This document shows positions 7,621 through 17,129 of a stretch of 64,000 nt of DNA, piece by piece; positions within the stretch are counted from its first letter, which is position 1; each line of letters begins with the position of its first letter. The stretch comes from SURF-21 sp964462595 (GTDB taxonomy: Bacteria; Actinomycetota; Geothermincolia; Geothermincolales; RBG-13-55-18). Location: assembly GCA_964462595.1 (NCBI GenBank), contig CAYWXM010000034.1, forward strand, positions 1-64,000, given 5' to 3'. Both the position numbers and the translations under genes were made by a program. The notes under the pieces are model-generated. The model worked only from the letters and a program-made list of their open reading frames with translations, had not been told where the DNA came from and did not search any database.

Positions 7621-8892
7621 CTAACTGTCGCCGGAAGGCTTTATTACGGGGTGATCGGGAAAGGATACGTCTATGTAATCTACGGCCCCGTAATCCTGCA
7701 CGAGGTCTCTCAGGGCCATCAGTGCGATGTCGTTCTTGCGCGAGAGATTGTTTGCTTCTCCGTAGATAACGGTCGTGCCGGCTCCCTCCAGATACAGCCC
7801 CTCGCCTTCCCTGACCCCCACTGCCTCGGCTATCTCCCGCAGCTGCGGGGGCAGGCTGCCCACGAGGGAGGTCACCGCCGCGAAATCAACGCCGCCCAAC
7901 TCCAGGCCGGGCATCAGCAATGGAAGCTCCAGATCCTTTATCTCCACCATTCCTTCGGGTACCGCGTCCACGCTTTCGAGTATCATGCCCTCCTGGTCGA
8001 CGAGGTAGTATTTGCCGTTCTGAAAGATAGCCCCGCTGGGCTGGCGCTCGTTTATCTCCAGCACCACGGTATTGGGGTAATGCCTCGATATATCGACCCC
8101 CGCGATATAGGGCTCCGATAGAAGGGCCCTCTCCGCCGCCTTGACATCCATCTTGAGCAGATGCGTGTCGCCGGTTATGCCGGACAGCGAGCGCAGGCAA
8201 TCCTCGTCCAGCACTTCGTTTCCCCTGACCTCCACATGCTTTACGTTGAGAACCCCGGTGCTGGTGTAGACCCACAGCAACGCTCCCAGCGAGATCACGA
8301 GCAACGTCCCCAGAAAAAGGGTCCTCGCTGGGTTTGACGTAAACTTACCGCTGCCCGCGCGCTTCCCGCGCCGGCCGACCTCCTGGCCTGCCTGCTCCTG
8401 CGGCGCGAGCGCAACCGGCTCCGCGATCTCCAGCCCGGTGGCGGCAGCGCGGGTTCCTTTTGAGGCTTTTCCTTTTTCTGCCTTTTTCTCCTTACGGCCC
8501 GTAGCGGGGGTAATCCACGCCGGCTTTCCACCGTACCGCTTCTTTCTCTCTTCCTCTTTTTTTCTCTTCCCACCCTGCAGGCCGTCCTTACCGGCTGGTT
8601 TCGGCCCGCCGAGCTTCAACCCGCTTACACCCGGGCCGTCCTCGCGCCGCTTCTTGCCCTCAGCCGCACCAGCCATCTTCTTTACCGCAACGGTCGCGCC
8701 CGCATTCTGCGGAGCCTTTTTTCGGCTGCGGCCGGGCGTGCTTGTGGCAGTTGGGCGGGAGATGCTTTCAACGGTCATGCCTTTCGCCTTGGACTTTTTT
8801 GCCTTCACCCGCGACCTGGCGCGAGACGCCCTCACCTCCGCGCTGTGGGTCTTTTCAACCCCGTTGCTCGCAGCATCTCTTCTTCCGCTCAA
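7621..8892 (-). CDS. ftsQ: Cell division protein FtsQ/DivIB with long basic N-terminus
   Basis: Bitopic membrane protein of the divisome that bridges FtsL/FtsB-type partners and the septal synthases. The C-terminal half has a transmembrane helix (TLFLGTLLVISLGALLWVY). A POTRA domain follows (NVKHVEVRGNEVLDEDCL to VVLEINERQPSG), then the FtsQ beta domain. The first ~190 residues form a Lys/Ala/Arg-rich, low-complexity cytoplasmic tail, much longer than in most homologues. I place the start at a TTG (8892) whose bases overlap the ddl stop, with GGCAGG upstream. Later GTG and ATG codons in the basic tail are possible, so the N-terminus is uncertain. Confidence 0.87.
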   Translation of the reverse strand: MSGRRDAASNGVEKTHSAEVRASRARSRVKAKKSKAKGMTVESISRPTATSTPGRSRKKAPQNAGATVAVKKMAGAAEGKKRREDGPGVSGLKLGGPKPAGKDGLQGGKRKKEEERKKRYGGKPAWITPATGRKEKKAEKGKASKGTRAAATGLEIAEPVALAPQEQAGQEVGRRGKRAGSGKFTSNPARTLFLGTLLVISLGALLWVYTSTGVLNVKHVEVRGNEVLDEDCLRSLSGITGDTHLLKMDVKAAERALLSEPYIAGVDISRHYPNTVVLEINERQPSGAIFQNGKYYLVDQEGMILESVDAVPEGMVEIKDLELPLLMPGLELGGVDFAAVTSLVGSLPPQLREIAEAVGVREGEGLYLEGAGTTVIYGEANNLSRKNDIALMALRDLVQDYGAVDYIDVSFPDHPVIKPSGDS

Positions 8893-9848
8893 TCCTGCCT
8901 GCCTTTTCCGATCTTCAGGCCCGCCGTAGCGAGTATCATCTTCACCACCTCTGCGAAGGAAAGCCCCGCAGCTGCCGCGGCCTTGGGTATCAGGCTCAGC
9001 TCGGTCATGCCCGGTATGGTGTTTACCTCCAGGCAATACAGCCTTTCCTCTTTGTCCACCATGAAATCGACCCGCGAAAAGCCCTCACACCCCAGGGCGA
9101 GGTGCGCACGCAGCGACAGGTAATGAAGCTCCTTCGACAGCTCTTCCGAGATAGGGGCGGGGACGATGTACTCGGTCATCCCCTTGGTGTACTTGCACTC
9201 GTAATCGTAGAATCCCTTGCTGGCCACCACTTCGAGAACGGGGAGGATCAGAGGCTCTTCCCCCAACAACCCCACGGTCATTTCCCTGCCCTCGATATAT
9301 CTCTCCACGAGAAGGAGGTCGTCATATTCCAGCGCTTCCTCCAGGGCTCTCTCGAGTTCCCCTCTATTGCTCGCCTTGCTCGCGCCCACGGTCGAGCCCT
9401 CGCAGTTCGGTTTGACGATGCAGGGAAAACCGAGGTCCAGCGCCACGCTTCCAGCCACCTTCCTCAGGCCCGAAAGGTCCAGCTCCCTCGCGGTCACCAT
9501 CACGTCGTCGGCCACGGGGATCGCGCTGCATCTGAAGATCTGCTTGGTCATGTACTTGTTGATGGCCACTGCGCTGGCCATCACCCCGGAACCGGTATAA
9601 GGGATCCCGAGCAGCTCGAGCAGGCCCTGCACCGTTCCGTCTTCTCCCAGGCGCCCATGGAGCACGATGAAGGCGGTATCTATCCGTCCCTGCAGGGCAG
9701 CCAGCTGCGCGACCACGTCCGGTCCCACATCCACGTCCATAACCTCGTGACCCAACTCCACCAGGGCTTGCGACACCGCCGCACCCGAGCGTAACGAGAT
9801 CTCCCTCTCCGTTGAGATACCCCCCATGAGTACAGCTATCCTGCTCAT
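8889..9848 (-). CDS. ddl: D-alanine--D-alanine ligase
   Basis: ATP-grasp ligase that makes the D-Ala-D-Ala dipeptide for the peptidoglycan stem. The 319-residue protein shows the N-terminal GGISTEREISLRSG motif, VLHGRLGEDGTVQG, the ATP-grasp blocks (IVKPNCEGSTVG, LLLVERYIEGREMTVG) and the metal-binding CLEVNTIPGMTELS. Its length is normal. The ATG at 9848 overlaps the murB stop by four bases (ATGA), and the 3' end overlaps the ftsQ start, so it is embedded in the translationally coupled dcw run. Confidence 0.96.
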   Translation of the reverse strand: MSRIAVLMGGISTEREISLRSGAAVSQALVELGHEVMDVDVGPDVVAQLAALQGRIDTAFIVLHGRLGEDGTVQGLLELLGIPYTGSGVMASAVAINKYMTKQIFRCSAIPVADDVMVTARELDLSGLRKVAGSVALDLGFPCIVKPNCEGSTVGASKASNRGELERALEEALEYDDLLLVERYIEGREMTVGLLGEEPLILPVLEVVASKGFYDYECKYTKGMTEYIVPAPISEELSKELHYLSLRAHLALGCEGFSRVDFMVDKEERLYCLEVNTIPGMTELSLIPKAAAAAGLSFAEVVKMILATAGLKIGKGRQD

Positions 9849-10783
9849 CTCATACCTTCCCCCATCTCACCGACCAGCTTGATCTCTTCCTCGAGCTCCA
9901 CACCCTTTTTGCTTTTGACCTCGTTCTTAACGCGTCTTATGAGTTCTCGGACGTCGTCCGCGCTCGCCCCGCCCAGGTTCACGATGAAATTGGCATGCTT
10001 CTCGGATACCATGGCCTCCCCTATGCGTACCCCCTTCAAGCCGCAGCGCTCGATCAGCTCTCCCGCATACATGCCCGGGGGATTGCGGAATACGCTCCCT
10101 GCGGAAGGCTGGTTCAGGGGTTGGCTCCGCCGCCGCCATGCCAGGACCTCCCCTCGCCGGGATTCCAGTGTCCGCCGGTCCGCGGCGCCGAGCTTCAGTC
10201 TCGCCCCGACAACGATGTCGTTTTCACCGAGGCCGCTGTGGCGATAGGCGAAACCCATGCCCCCTCTCCCTATCTGCCTGGCCTTCACCTCTTTCCCGGC
10301 CAGGCTCAACACCTTTACCCTCATCACCCTGTCGCCCATGCTCGAGCCCATGGCACCGGCGTTCATGCGTATTGCTCCACCCACGCTTCCCGGGATGCCG
10401 GAGAGTTCCTCGAGCCCCCCCAGGCCCAGTTCTATGGTCCATTTGACCAGCACATTCAGGTCGCAACCACTCTCTACGTAAACTTCATGTTTACCCTTTT
10501 TGGTTATCCTTCTCAACCCTCCGCTCAACACGGCCACCACTCCATCGAAACCCCTGTCCGAGACGAGAACGTTGGATCCCCTCCCCAGGACAAGCAGCTT
10601 CGCCCCCGATACCGCTACGGCTTCCAACAGTGCTGAAAGGTCGTCGATGCCCTCGGGAACAGCGAGCAGTGCTGCCGGCCCTCCGATGTGGAAGGTGGTG
10701 AACCCCGCCAGAAGGGCTCCCTCTATCATGGTCCCACCGAAGCTGCTCCGCAGCCTCTCGCGAACCTCCGCCACCTCAGTCAT
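9845..10783 (-). CDS. murB: UDP-N-acetylenolpyruvoylglucosamine reductase MurB
   Basis: FAD-dependent reductase that turns UDP-GlcNAc-enolpyruvate into UDP-MurNAc. The 312-residue sequence has the FAD-binding features TTFHIGGPA, LVLGRGSNVLVSD and LSGIPGSVGGAIRMNAGA. The catalytic region QPSAGSVFRNPPG includes the proton-donor serine, and the C-terminal block is SEKHANFIVN. It starts three bases after the murC stop and its end overlaps ddl. Its place between murC and ddl matches many actinobacterial and firmicute clusters. Confidence 0.96.
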   Translation of the reverse strand: MTEVAEVRERLRSSFGGTMIEGALLAGFTTFHIGGPAALLAVPEGIDDLSALLEAVAVSGAKLLVLGRGSNVLVSDRGFDGVVAVLSGGLRRITKKGKHEVYVESGCDLNVLVKWTIELGLGGLEELSGIPGSVGGAIRMNAGAMGSSMGDRVMRVKVLSLAGKEVKARQIGRGGMGFAYRHSGLGENDIVVGARLKLGAADRRTLESRRGEVLAWRRRSQPLNQPSAGSVFRNPPGMYAGELIERCGLKGVRIGEAMVSEKHANFIVNLGGASADDVRELIRRVKNEVKSKKGVELEEEIKLVGEMGEGMR

Positions 10784-10786
10784 GCC

Positions 10787-12190
10787 TCAGCTCTCCCCGG
10801 GCCTGCTGTTCCTGTCGCTATCCTCGCCCAGTATTCCCGCGATCTCGGATGCGCATTGGGTTATATCGCCAGCCCCCATGGTCAATACCAGGTCGCCCGC
10901 ACGCAGAAAACGCGCCGCCGCGCTGCCCAGCATGGAGCGCTTTGGTATGTACACCACCTGCTTCGCCGGCTCTGCATCCAGCATCGCGTTCACTATCAGC
11001 TTCCCGTTGACTCCCGGGAGAGGGCTCTCGCCCGCCGCGTACACGTCGGTGACGATCACCAGGTCCGCCAGGAGCAGCGCGCTCCCGAAACCCTTCCACA
11101 AGGCGGCGGTGCGGGTGTAGCGGTGAGGTTGGAAGATACACACCAGGCGTTCCGCCTCCTCCATGGACGCGGCCTTGAGCGTGGCCATTACCTCGGAAGG
11201 ATGGTGCGCATAATCGTCTACCAGCCTTATCCCCGCGACCTCGTCTATCAACTGGTAGCGCCGCTGCACGCCACGAAAGGACCTCAGAGCGCGTGCCGCG
11301 GTACCGAAATCCACACCCGCGGAGAGCGCGAACGCCAGCGCCGCCATGGCGTTGTGCACGTTGTGCTGCCCCGGAATGCCCATCCTCACCTTTCCCAGGA
11401 GTTTCCCGCCCCCATACAGCTGGAACGAGCTCCCGCCCGGAAAAAACTCCACTCCCGCGTAGCGGAAATCGTTTCCCTCTCCCTCCCCGAAAGAGACCAC
11501 CCGGGGCCCGCTGCGAGGACGGAGGGCCGCGGCTCCGGGGTCGTCACCCGCTAGGACCAGCAGGCCCTCCGGCGGGAGAAGGGAGACGAAGCGTTCGAAA
11601 TATTCGCGTACCTCATCGCCGTCCTTGAAGAAGTCCAGGTGATCCTCCTCTACGTTGGTGATCACCTCGGCCCATGGATGCAGCAACAGGAAGGAGCCGT
11701 CGCTCTCGTCCGCCTCGGCAACGACATATTCGCCGCTGCCGGCATGCGCGTTGCTCCCGACATCGTTGAGTTCACCCCCGATAACGTAGGTGGGATCGAG
11801 CCCTTCCTCGCGCATGATCATGGCTATCATGGAGGTGGTGGTGGTCTTGCCGTGGGTGCCGGCGATTGCGACGCCCCTGCCTTCCTTCATGATCAAGTCG
11901 AGCATGGCCGCGCGGGGCAGCACCCGCAGCCCCAGCTCGCGCGCACGCGCCACCTCGCGGTTCCTCTCCGATATCGCCGACGAAACCACCAGGATGTCCG
12001 CATCCTCCACGTTGCCTGCGTCATGCCCGATGAAGATGCGCGCCCCCATCTGGCGCAGGCGCCGCGTGTTGCGGGATTCCTTGAGATCGGAGCCGCTTAC
12101 ATGAAGGCCTTTCGCCAGGATCACCACGGCTATGGCGCTCATGCCCGCGCCTCCTATGCCCACTAAATGTATCCTCTCGTTTCCCTCCAC
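10787..12190 (-). CDS. murC: UDP-N-acetylmuramate--L-alanine ligase MurC
   Basis: Cytoplasmic Mur ligase that adds L-alanine to UDP-MurNAc. The 467-residue protein begins with the Rossmann-like HLVGIGGAGMSAIA. It has the ATP-binding IAGTHGKTTTTSM, the central-domain GEYVVAEADESDGSFL and NVEEDHLDFF, and the ligase motif VDDYAHHPSEV. All are typical of MurC rather than MurD/E/F. It starts nine bases after the murG stop. Confidence 0.97.
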   Translation of the reverse strand: MEGNERIHLVGIGGAGMSAIAVVILAKGLHVSGSDLKESRNTRRLRQMGARIFIGHDAGNVEDADILVVSSAISERNREVARARELGLRVLPRAAMLDLIMKEGRGVAIAGTHGKTTTTSMIAMIMREEGLDPTYVIGGELNDVGSNAHAGSGEYVVAEADESDGSFLLLHPWAEVITNVEEDHLDFFKDGDEVREYFERFVSLLPPEGLLVLAGDDPGAAALRPRSGPRVVSFGEGEGNDFRYAGVEFFPGGSSFQLYGGGKLLGKVRMGIPGQHNVHNAMAALAFALSAGVDFGTAARALRSFRGVQRRYQLIDEVAGIRLVDDYAHHPSEVMATLKAASMEEAERLVCIFQPHRYTRTAALWKGFGSALLLADLVIVTDVYAAGESPLPGVNGKLIVNAMLDAEPAKQVVYIPKRSMLGSAAARFLRAGDLVLTMGAGDITQCASEIAGILGEDSDRNSRPGES

Positions 12191-12199
12191 CTTTTCCTC

Positions 12200-13291
12200 C
12201 TAGGCCAGCGACAGGACAAGCTCGGCCAGCGCGGCTGCGGCGTCCGGCTTCGCCACCCGCCGTGCCGCTTCACGCATTACCTCCAGCCTGCCCGCGTCCT
12301 CCAGCAGCAGGTCCACCTCCCTCTTCAGGCTGTGCCCGTTCAACTGCCCGTCTTCCATGATCACCGCCGCTCCCTCGCGGGCGAGCACGCCCGCGTTGGC
12401 ATCCTGATGCGCAGCCGTGGCGTAGGGGTAAGGCACCAGCACCGACGCGCATCCCGCGGCGGCCAGCTCGGTTACCGTCGCGGCGCCGGCGCGGCACACC
12501 ACCAGGTCAGCCAGGCGGTAAAGCAAATCCATGCGCTCTATGAACTCCATTGGCTTGTAGATAAAATCGCCGCTATCCACCTTCGCCGCGCGCGTCATGA
12601 ATTCCTGGTATTTATCCCTGCCCACGGCATGGACTATTTGCATGTCCGAGCGTTCCCGCCAGCCAGGAAGAGCCTCGAGAACCGCCCGGTTGAGGGATTC
12701 TGCTCCCTGGCTTCCGCCCACCACGGCCAGGGTCTTTCTACCCGGCTGCAGCCCGAAAAGCTCCAGCGCTTCCGCCGCTGATCCCTGCTGCGGCCGCCTG
12801 AGCAGGGGGTTGCCCGTGACCACCGCTTTTTTGGCCCACCCCGGGCGCACCTCGAGAGTCTGTGCGAAAGCGACCGCCAGCGCCCGCGCCGCCGGAGCGA
12901 GAACCCGGTTGGCGAGGCCCGGTATTACGTTCTGCTCGTGAACGACGAGCGGAATGCGCAGGCTTAAGGCTGCCGCAGCTCCGGGCACGCTCGCGTAACC
13001 GCCAAAGGCGACCGCAACCGCGGGCAGATCGGTTTTCATCTCCCGGCGGCAGATCACGAAGGCCTTCGCGAGTTCCGCAATGGCGCGGAAGTTCGCCGCA
13101 TCGAAGCGGCGTGCGAAGCCGCTCACTTGTAGGGGCACGATCTTTTTGCCCTCCAGCAACGAGCTAGACGGCGATTTGCGGTTCAGGTAGAGCGTGACCT
13201 CCACGCCGTCATGCGATGCGAGTTCCTCTGCCAAGGCGAGCAGAGGATGGAGATGGCCTCCGGTTCCTCCCCCGCAAATCGCCACGTTCAC
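12200..13291 (-). CDS. murG: UDP-GlcNAc--lipid I GlcNAc transferase MurG
   Basis: Peripheral membrane glycosyltransferase that converts lipid I into lipid II. The frame extends upstream, but a GTG at 13291 with AGGAGG seven bases before it gives the expected N-terminus VNVAICGGGTGGHLHP. That glycine-rich loop, HEQNVIPGLANR, VVGGSQGAESLN and the UDP-binding CRAGAATVTELAAAG identify the GT28 family. The product has 363 residues, a normal length. The start lies inside the 3' end of ftsW, an 83-base overlap. Confidence 0.96.
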   Translation of the reverse strand: MNVAICGGGTGGHLHPLLALAEELASHDGVEVTLYLNRKSPSSSLLEGKKIVPLQVSGFARRFDAANFRAIAELAKAFVICRREMKTDLPAVAVAFGGYASVPGAAAALSLRIPLVVHEQNVIPGLANRVLAPAARALAVAFAQTLEVRPGWAKKAVVTGNPLLRRPQQGSAAEALELFGLQPGRKTLAVVGGSQGAESLNRAVLEALPGWRERSDMQIVHAVGRDKYQEFMTRAAKVDSGDFIYKPMEFIERMDLLYRLADLVVCRAGAATVTELAAAGCASVLVPYPYATAAHQDANAGVLAREGAAVIMEDGQLNGHSLKREVDLLLEDAGRLEVMREAARRVAKPDAAAALAELVLSLA

Positions 13292-14597
13292 GCTCGTTCC
13301 TCCTATCGTTAGATGCAGCCGCCCCACCTTCCTGGCGGGAGACGTTTATGAGTATACCCGCAAGACACATGCAAATCACCAGGGACGAGCCCCCGTAACT
13401 GAAGAAAGGCAGGGTGATACCGGTAATGGGCAGCACGCCGGAGGCAGCTCCCATATTGATCAAGGCCTGCACCCCGAGCATGCAGGTAATGCCCATGGCC
13501 AGCAGGCGTCCGACCCGGTCGGGCGCGCCCCTGGCGGTCCTGAACCCCAGGTATATGAAGATCGCGAAGAGCAACAGCACGGAAAGCGTGCCGATCAACC
13601 CCGCTTCCTCCCCGATGATGGAAAAGATGAAATCAGTATGGGCGTTGGGCAGGTAGAAGAACTTCTGACGGCTCATGCCCAGGCCCAGGCCGCTTACGTT
13701 TCCTGAGCCCAGCGCGATCATGGACTGGATGATATGAAATCCGCCTCCACGGGGAGCGCTCCAGGGGTCCAGGAAAGCGAGGAAACGCGCCTTGCGATAT
13801 CCCGAGGTGAATATGAAGACGAGCGTGGCCGATCCCCCCAGCAGGGCCAGCATGGCCATCTTGCGTAGCGGCGCCCCGGCCAGCCACAGGACCGCGTACA
13901 CGGATATGGCGACGACCAGCATGCTTCCCAGGTCCGGCTCGAGGATGATCAGCAGGCAGGCCAGCGCGGTAACCAGGAGCACCGGCATGATCACCTCCCG
14001 CCAGCTGTCCAGCTTGTCCTCCCGCCTGCTGTATATATATACGGCGTAGACGAGAAGCGCCATCTTGGCTATCTCCGAGGGCTGAACGACAATGGGACCG
14101 GCCACGATCGACCTCTTGCTTCCATAAGCCTCGGTCCCGAACAGGAGGACCGCCGCCAGGGCGGCCAGGGACAGGGCCATGAAAGCGGGCGAGAGCTCCA
14201 CCACGCGGTGATAGTCCATATAGGCCAGGGCGGCCAGGGCGGCCAGACCCACCACGAACCATATCGACTGGCGCAGCAGGAAATAGTAACTCGAACCGTG
14301 GGTATGGAGGGCGAGCCCGGAGCTGGCCGAGAAGATCATGACCATGCCGTAAAGGAACATGATGAGGGAGATACCCAGGATGCAGTAACCGTTGCGCGTT
14401 AACCCGTACGCTACGCGGCGCGCCCGTGTGCTCTCCGCGGGAACGGCCCGCAATGCCTTCTTCCCGCCTTTGCCGCGTGCCGGCCGGCGTCCCGCAGCCA
14501 CCGTCTCTTCATGCCTGCTGCGCGCCTCCACGAGAGCTCGGGGGGCAGCATCGTTTGCCCTGCCTCTCTGCCTCCTCGCCGCAGCCTGCTCACCCAC
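13209..14597 (-). CDS. ftsW: SEDS glycosyltransferase FtsW
   Basis: Polytopic membrane peptidoglycan polymerase of the divisome (SEDS family). After a basic cytoplasmic tail of about 70 residues there are roughly ten hydrophobic segments. Family motifs include VVQPSEIAKMALLVY, the DLGSMLV region, PNAHTDFIFSIIGEEAGLIG and ITLPFFSYGGSSLV. I chose a GTG at 14597 that overlaps the murD stop and has GAAAGG about eight bases upstream; the open frame extends to 14726 but runs through murD. The C-terminus carries an unusually Arg-rich tail of about 45 residues that overlaps the murG start. Confidence 0.94.
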   Translation of the reverse strand: MGEQAAARRQRGRANDAAPRALVEARSRHEETVAAGRRPARGKGGKKALRAVPAESTRARRVAYGLTRNGYCILGISLIMFLYGMVMIFSASSGLALHTHGSSYYFLLRQSIWFVVGLAALAALAYMDYHRVVELSPAFMALSLAALAAVLLFGTEAYGSKRSIVAGPIVVQPSEIAKMALLVYAVYIYSRREDKLDSWREVIMPVLLVTALACLLIILEPDLGSMLVVAISVYAVLWLAGAPLRKMAMLALLGGSATLVFIFTSGYRKARFLAFLDPWSAPRGGGFHIIQSMIALGSGNVSGLGLGMSRQKFFYLPNAHTDFIFSIIGEEAGLIGTLSVLLLFAIFIYLGFRTARGAPDRVGRLLAMGITCMLGVQALINMGAASGVLPITGITLPFFSYGGSSLVICMCLAGILINVSRQEGGAAASNDRRNERERGDLRGRNRRPSPSSARLGRGTRIA

Positions 14598-16026
14598 TAT
14601 GAGCGCCTTTCTCGCGATAGCTGTCGACCATGGCCTGAAAATGCCTGCCCCGCTCCTTAAAATCGTTGTAGCGGTCGAAGGATGTGCAGGCCGGGCTGAA
14701 CAGGACCACGTCCCCCGCAACGACATCGCCGCGCAAACTCTCGAATACCTCCTCCAGGCCCGGCATCACCCGGAACCCCAACCGTCCCCCCGACTTCTCG
14801 ATCGCCTCCGCTATCTCGCCGGCCGCCTCCCCTATGAGATATACGGCTCGCAGGTCCCCGCGAGAACCTCGCCGTCCCAGCTCTCCCGCCAAAGCCTCAA
14901 AGCTCAAGCCCTTGTTCCTGCCCCCGAGGATGAGCGCGAGAGGTACGGGGAATGATTCCAGAGCGCGCAGGGTAGCGTGCGGATTAGTGGCTTTGGAATC
15001 GTTATAGAACCGCACCCCGCCTGTCTCTCCCGCGAATTGTAGACGGTGGGGCAGGCCTCGGAAAGACGCCAGGGCCTCGCCCGTCACCTCTGGTTCTATG
15101 CCCATGGTTATGGCGGCCCCGGCGGCGGCCATGGCATTCTCCAGGTTGTGCACCCCGGGAAGCAGCATCTTCTCGGCGAGCATGATCTCCCGCGGTTCCG
15201 GGACGGCCTCGCCTCCGCCGCCGATGCGGCTAAGCATCGCTTCCCCCCTCATGAACACCGCCGCTTTGTCCTCCTGCAGGCGCGAGTAATAAAGCACGCG
15301 CGAGGGCGCCGACAGAGACGCCCGCACGCAGAGGGTGTCGTCCAGGTTGCATATCACCGCGTCTTCCCGCTCTTGGTTCGCCCATATGCGGCTCTTCGCC
15401 GCCGTGTATTCGCGCATATCGGAGTGCCAGTCGAAATGGTCCTCGGCGATGTTCAAAAGTACCGCCACCTGCGGACGGAACTCGTATGTGTAATAAAGCT
15501 GGAAACTGGAGACCTCTGCCACCAGAAGCGTCCCCTCTTCCGCTTCCTCAGCCGCAGTTATCAACGGATAACCGATGTTCCCCGCCGCCACGGCAGGCCT
15601 CCCGGCGCGCCTGCATATCCGCTCGATCATGCGCACGGTGGTGGTCTTGCCGTTGGTGCCCGTCACCGCCACCATCGGACCCCGCAGCAGCCTCGAGGCC
15701 AGCTCGACCTCGCTCCATACTGGGATGCCCTGCTCCTGCGCCGCCTTCAGCAGGGGCAGCCGCGGCGTTACTCCCGGGCTTACCACCACCAGGTCCATAC
15801 CTTCCAGGAGCGAAAGATCGTGACGCCCCAGGACGGCCTCCGCGCCCCGGGCGCTCAGCTCATCCGCCGCTTCCTTGATCGCTCCGGTTTCGCCGATATC
15901 GCTGACGGTTACCTTCTTGCCTTCGCGCAGGAGACTGTCCGCCGCGGCACGTCCCGAAACCCCCAGGCCGACCACGAGCACCGACCCTACGCCCCGCAGA
16001 CCCTGTACGTCCCTCTCCGCCACCAT
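14590..16026 (-). CDS. murD: UDP-N-acetylmuramoyl-L-alanine--D-glutamate ligase MurD
   Basis: Cytoplasmic Mur ligase that adds D-glutamate. From the ATG at 16026 the 478-residue protein shows VLVVGLGVSGRAAA, the ATP loop VAVTGTNGKTTTVRMI, the NIAEDHFDWH block and FYNDSKATNPHAT, a MurD-type sequence. GGRNKGLSFE lies in the C-terminal domain. The frame stays open far upstream through mraY, but that part is not the gene: the homology begins at MVAERDV. It starts five bases after the mraY stop; a GTG at the next codon is an alternative start. Confidence 0.95.
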   Translation of the reverse strand: MVAERDVQGLRGVGSVLVVGLGVSGRAAADSLLREGKKVTVSDIGETGAIKEAADELSARGAEAVLGRHDLSLLEGMDLVVVSPGVTPRLPLLKAAQEQGIPVWSEVELASRLLRGPMVAVTGTNGKTTTVRMIERICRRAGRPAVAAGNIGYPLITAAEEAEEGTLLVAEVSSFQLYYTYEFRPQVAVLLNIAEDHFDWHSDMREYTAAKSRIWANQEREDAVICNLDDTLCVRASLSAPSRVLYYSRLQEDKAAVFMRGEAMLSRIGGGGEAVPEPREIMLAEKMLLPGVHNLENAMAAAGAAITMGIEPEVTGEALASFRGLPHRLQFAGETGGVRFYNDSKATNPHATLRALESFPVPLALILGGRNKGLSFEALAGELGRRGSRGDLRAVYLIGEAAGEIAEAIEKSGGRLGFRVMPGLEEVFESLRGDVVAGDVVLFSPACTSFDRYNDFKERGRHFQAMVDSYREKGAHSG

Positions 16027-16031
16027 TTCCA

Positions 16032-17051
16032 CTACTTGCCCCCCACGTAATTGATATAAAAGATGATGAAACCTATGCCGACGAAGAAACCCGCCACTAT
16101 CCACAACCTGATAAGCGTGGTCACCTCCGACCACCCCTTGAGCTCGAAGTGATGGTGCAGCGGCGCCATGCGGAAAACGCGCTTGTGGGTGGCCTTGAAC
16201 ACCAGTACCTGGATGATCACGGACAGGGCCTCCATGACGAAGAGCCCTCCCAGCACCACCAGGAGAAGCTCCGTCTTGGAGAGCATGGCCACCGTAGCCA
16301 GGCTGCATCCCAGGGCCAGGGAACCCGTGTCCCCCATGAAGATATATGCCGGCGGCGAGTTCCACCACAGGAACCCGATGCAGCTGCCCATGAGCGCCCC
16401 GGAGAATATCGCGATGTCCAGCGACCCCTGAATGTGGGTGTACAGGAACTCGTGATTGCGGAACTGCGTGAAGGCGATGAGTATATACGCGGTCATCACC
16501 AGTACGGTGGCCCCCGAGGCCAGGCCGTCCAGCCCGTCTGTGAGGTTCACCGCGTTCGACGTCCCGATGATCATGATAAAGACGAGCAGGTAATAGAAGG
16601 GGCCCAGGTCGCAGATCACGGCGTCGGAGCGGAACCAGTAGAGCTTGGTGTCCACGCCGAAATGCTGCGTGGCCAGATAGGCCAGCGCTACGGACAGCGC
16701 AAGTTGCCAGAAGAGCTTGCTGCGGCCTCTCAGCCCCAGCGAACGCGCGTAATGCAGCTTCGTATAATCGTCCGCGAATCCCAGCAGTCCGCCCCCCACC
16801 AAGGCCAGCCCCAGTGCGAACCCCGTTCCGGCCTGCAGTTTCTGCGCCCAGAGCAGGAACGCCACCAGCACCGAGATGACGATCAGCGCGCCACCCATGG
16901 TGGGGGTCCCTTCTTTGGCCAGATGTGCCTGCGGCCCGTCCTCCCGTATGAACTGCCCTATGCCACGCCTTCTCAGCCAGCCTACCAGAAAAGGCATGCC
17001 GAATATACATATGATCAAACCGGTCAACAGAGCAGCCAGCACCCTGAGCAA
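16032..17051 (-). CDS. mraY: Phospho-N-acetylmuramoyl-pentapeptide-transferase MraY
   Basis: Membrane enzyme that moves phospho-MurNAc-pentapeptide from UDP to undecaprenyl phosphate, giving lipid I. The 339-residue product has about ten transmembrane helices. Its MraY signatures are KEGTPTMGG, the aspartate-rich GFADDYTKL, TDGLDGLASG and MGDTGSLALG, followed by the cytoplasmic MAPLHHHFELKGW. It begins at a TTG (17051) with AGGAGG nine bases upstream. The 78-base gap after murF is one of the longer gaps inside this part of the cluster. Confidence 0.97.
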   Translation of the reverse strand: MLRVLAALLTGLIICIFGMPFLVGWLRRRGIGQFIREDGPQAHLAKEGTPTMGGALIVISVLVAFLLWAQKLQAGTGFALGLALVGGGLLGFADDYTKLHYARSLGLRGRSKLFWQLALSVALAYLATQHFGVDTKLYWFRSDAVICDLGPFYYLLVFIMIIGTSNAVNLTDGLDGLASGATVLVMTAYILIAFTQFRNHEFLYTHIQGSLDIAIFSGALMGSCIGFLWWNSPPAYIFMGDTGSLALGCSLATVAMLSKTELLLVVLGGLFVMEALSVIIQVLVFKATHKRVFRMAPLHHHFELKGWSEVTTLIRLWIVAGFFVGIGFIIFYINYVGGK

Positions 17052-17129
17052 GGGTATCTTCCTCCTCGTCAGTCACTATCCAGGTCGCCTCGCCCGGCCC
17101 ATCAAGTGGCTATTCTATGTCATCCAGTC

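Noticed and set aside
16027..17076. Upstream extension of the murD frame through mraY
   Set aside because: The extension overlaps mraY out of frame and has no Mur ligase similarity. Homology starts at the ATG at 16026.
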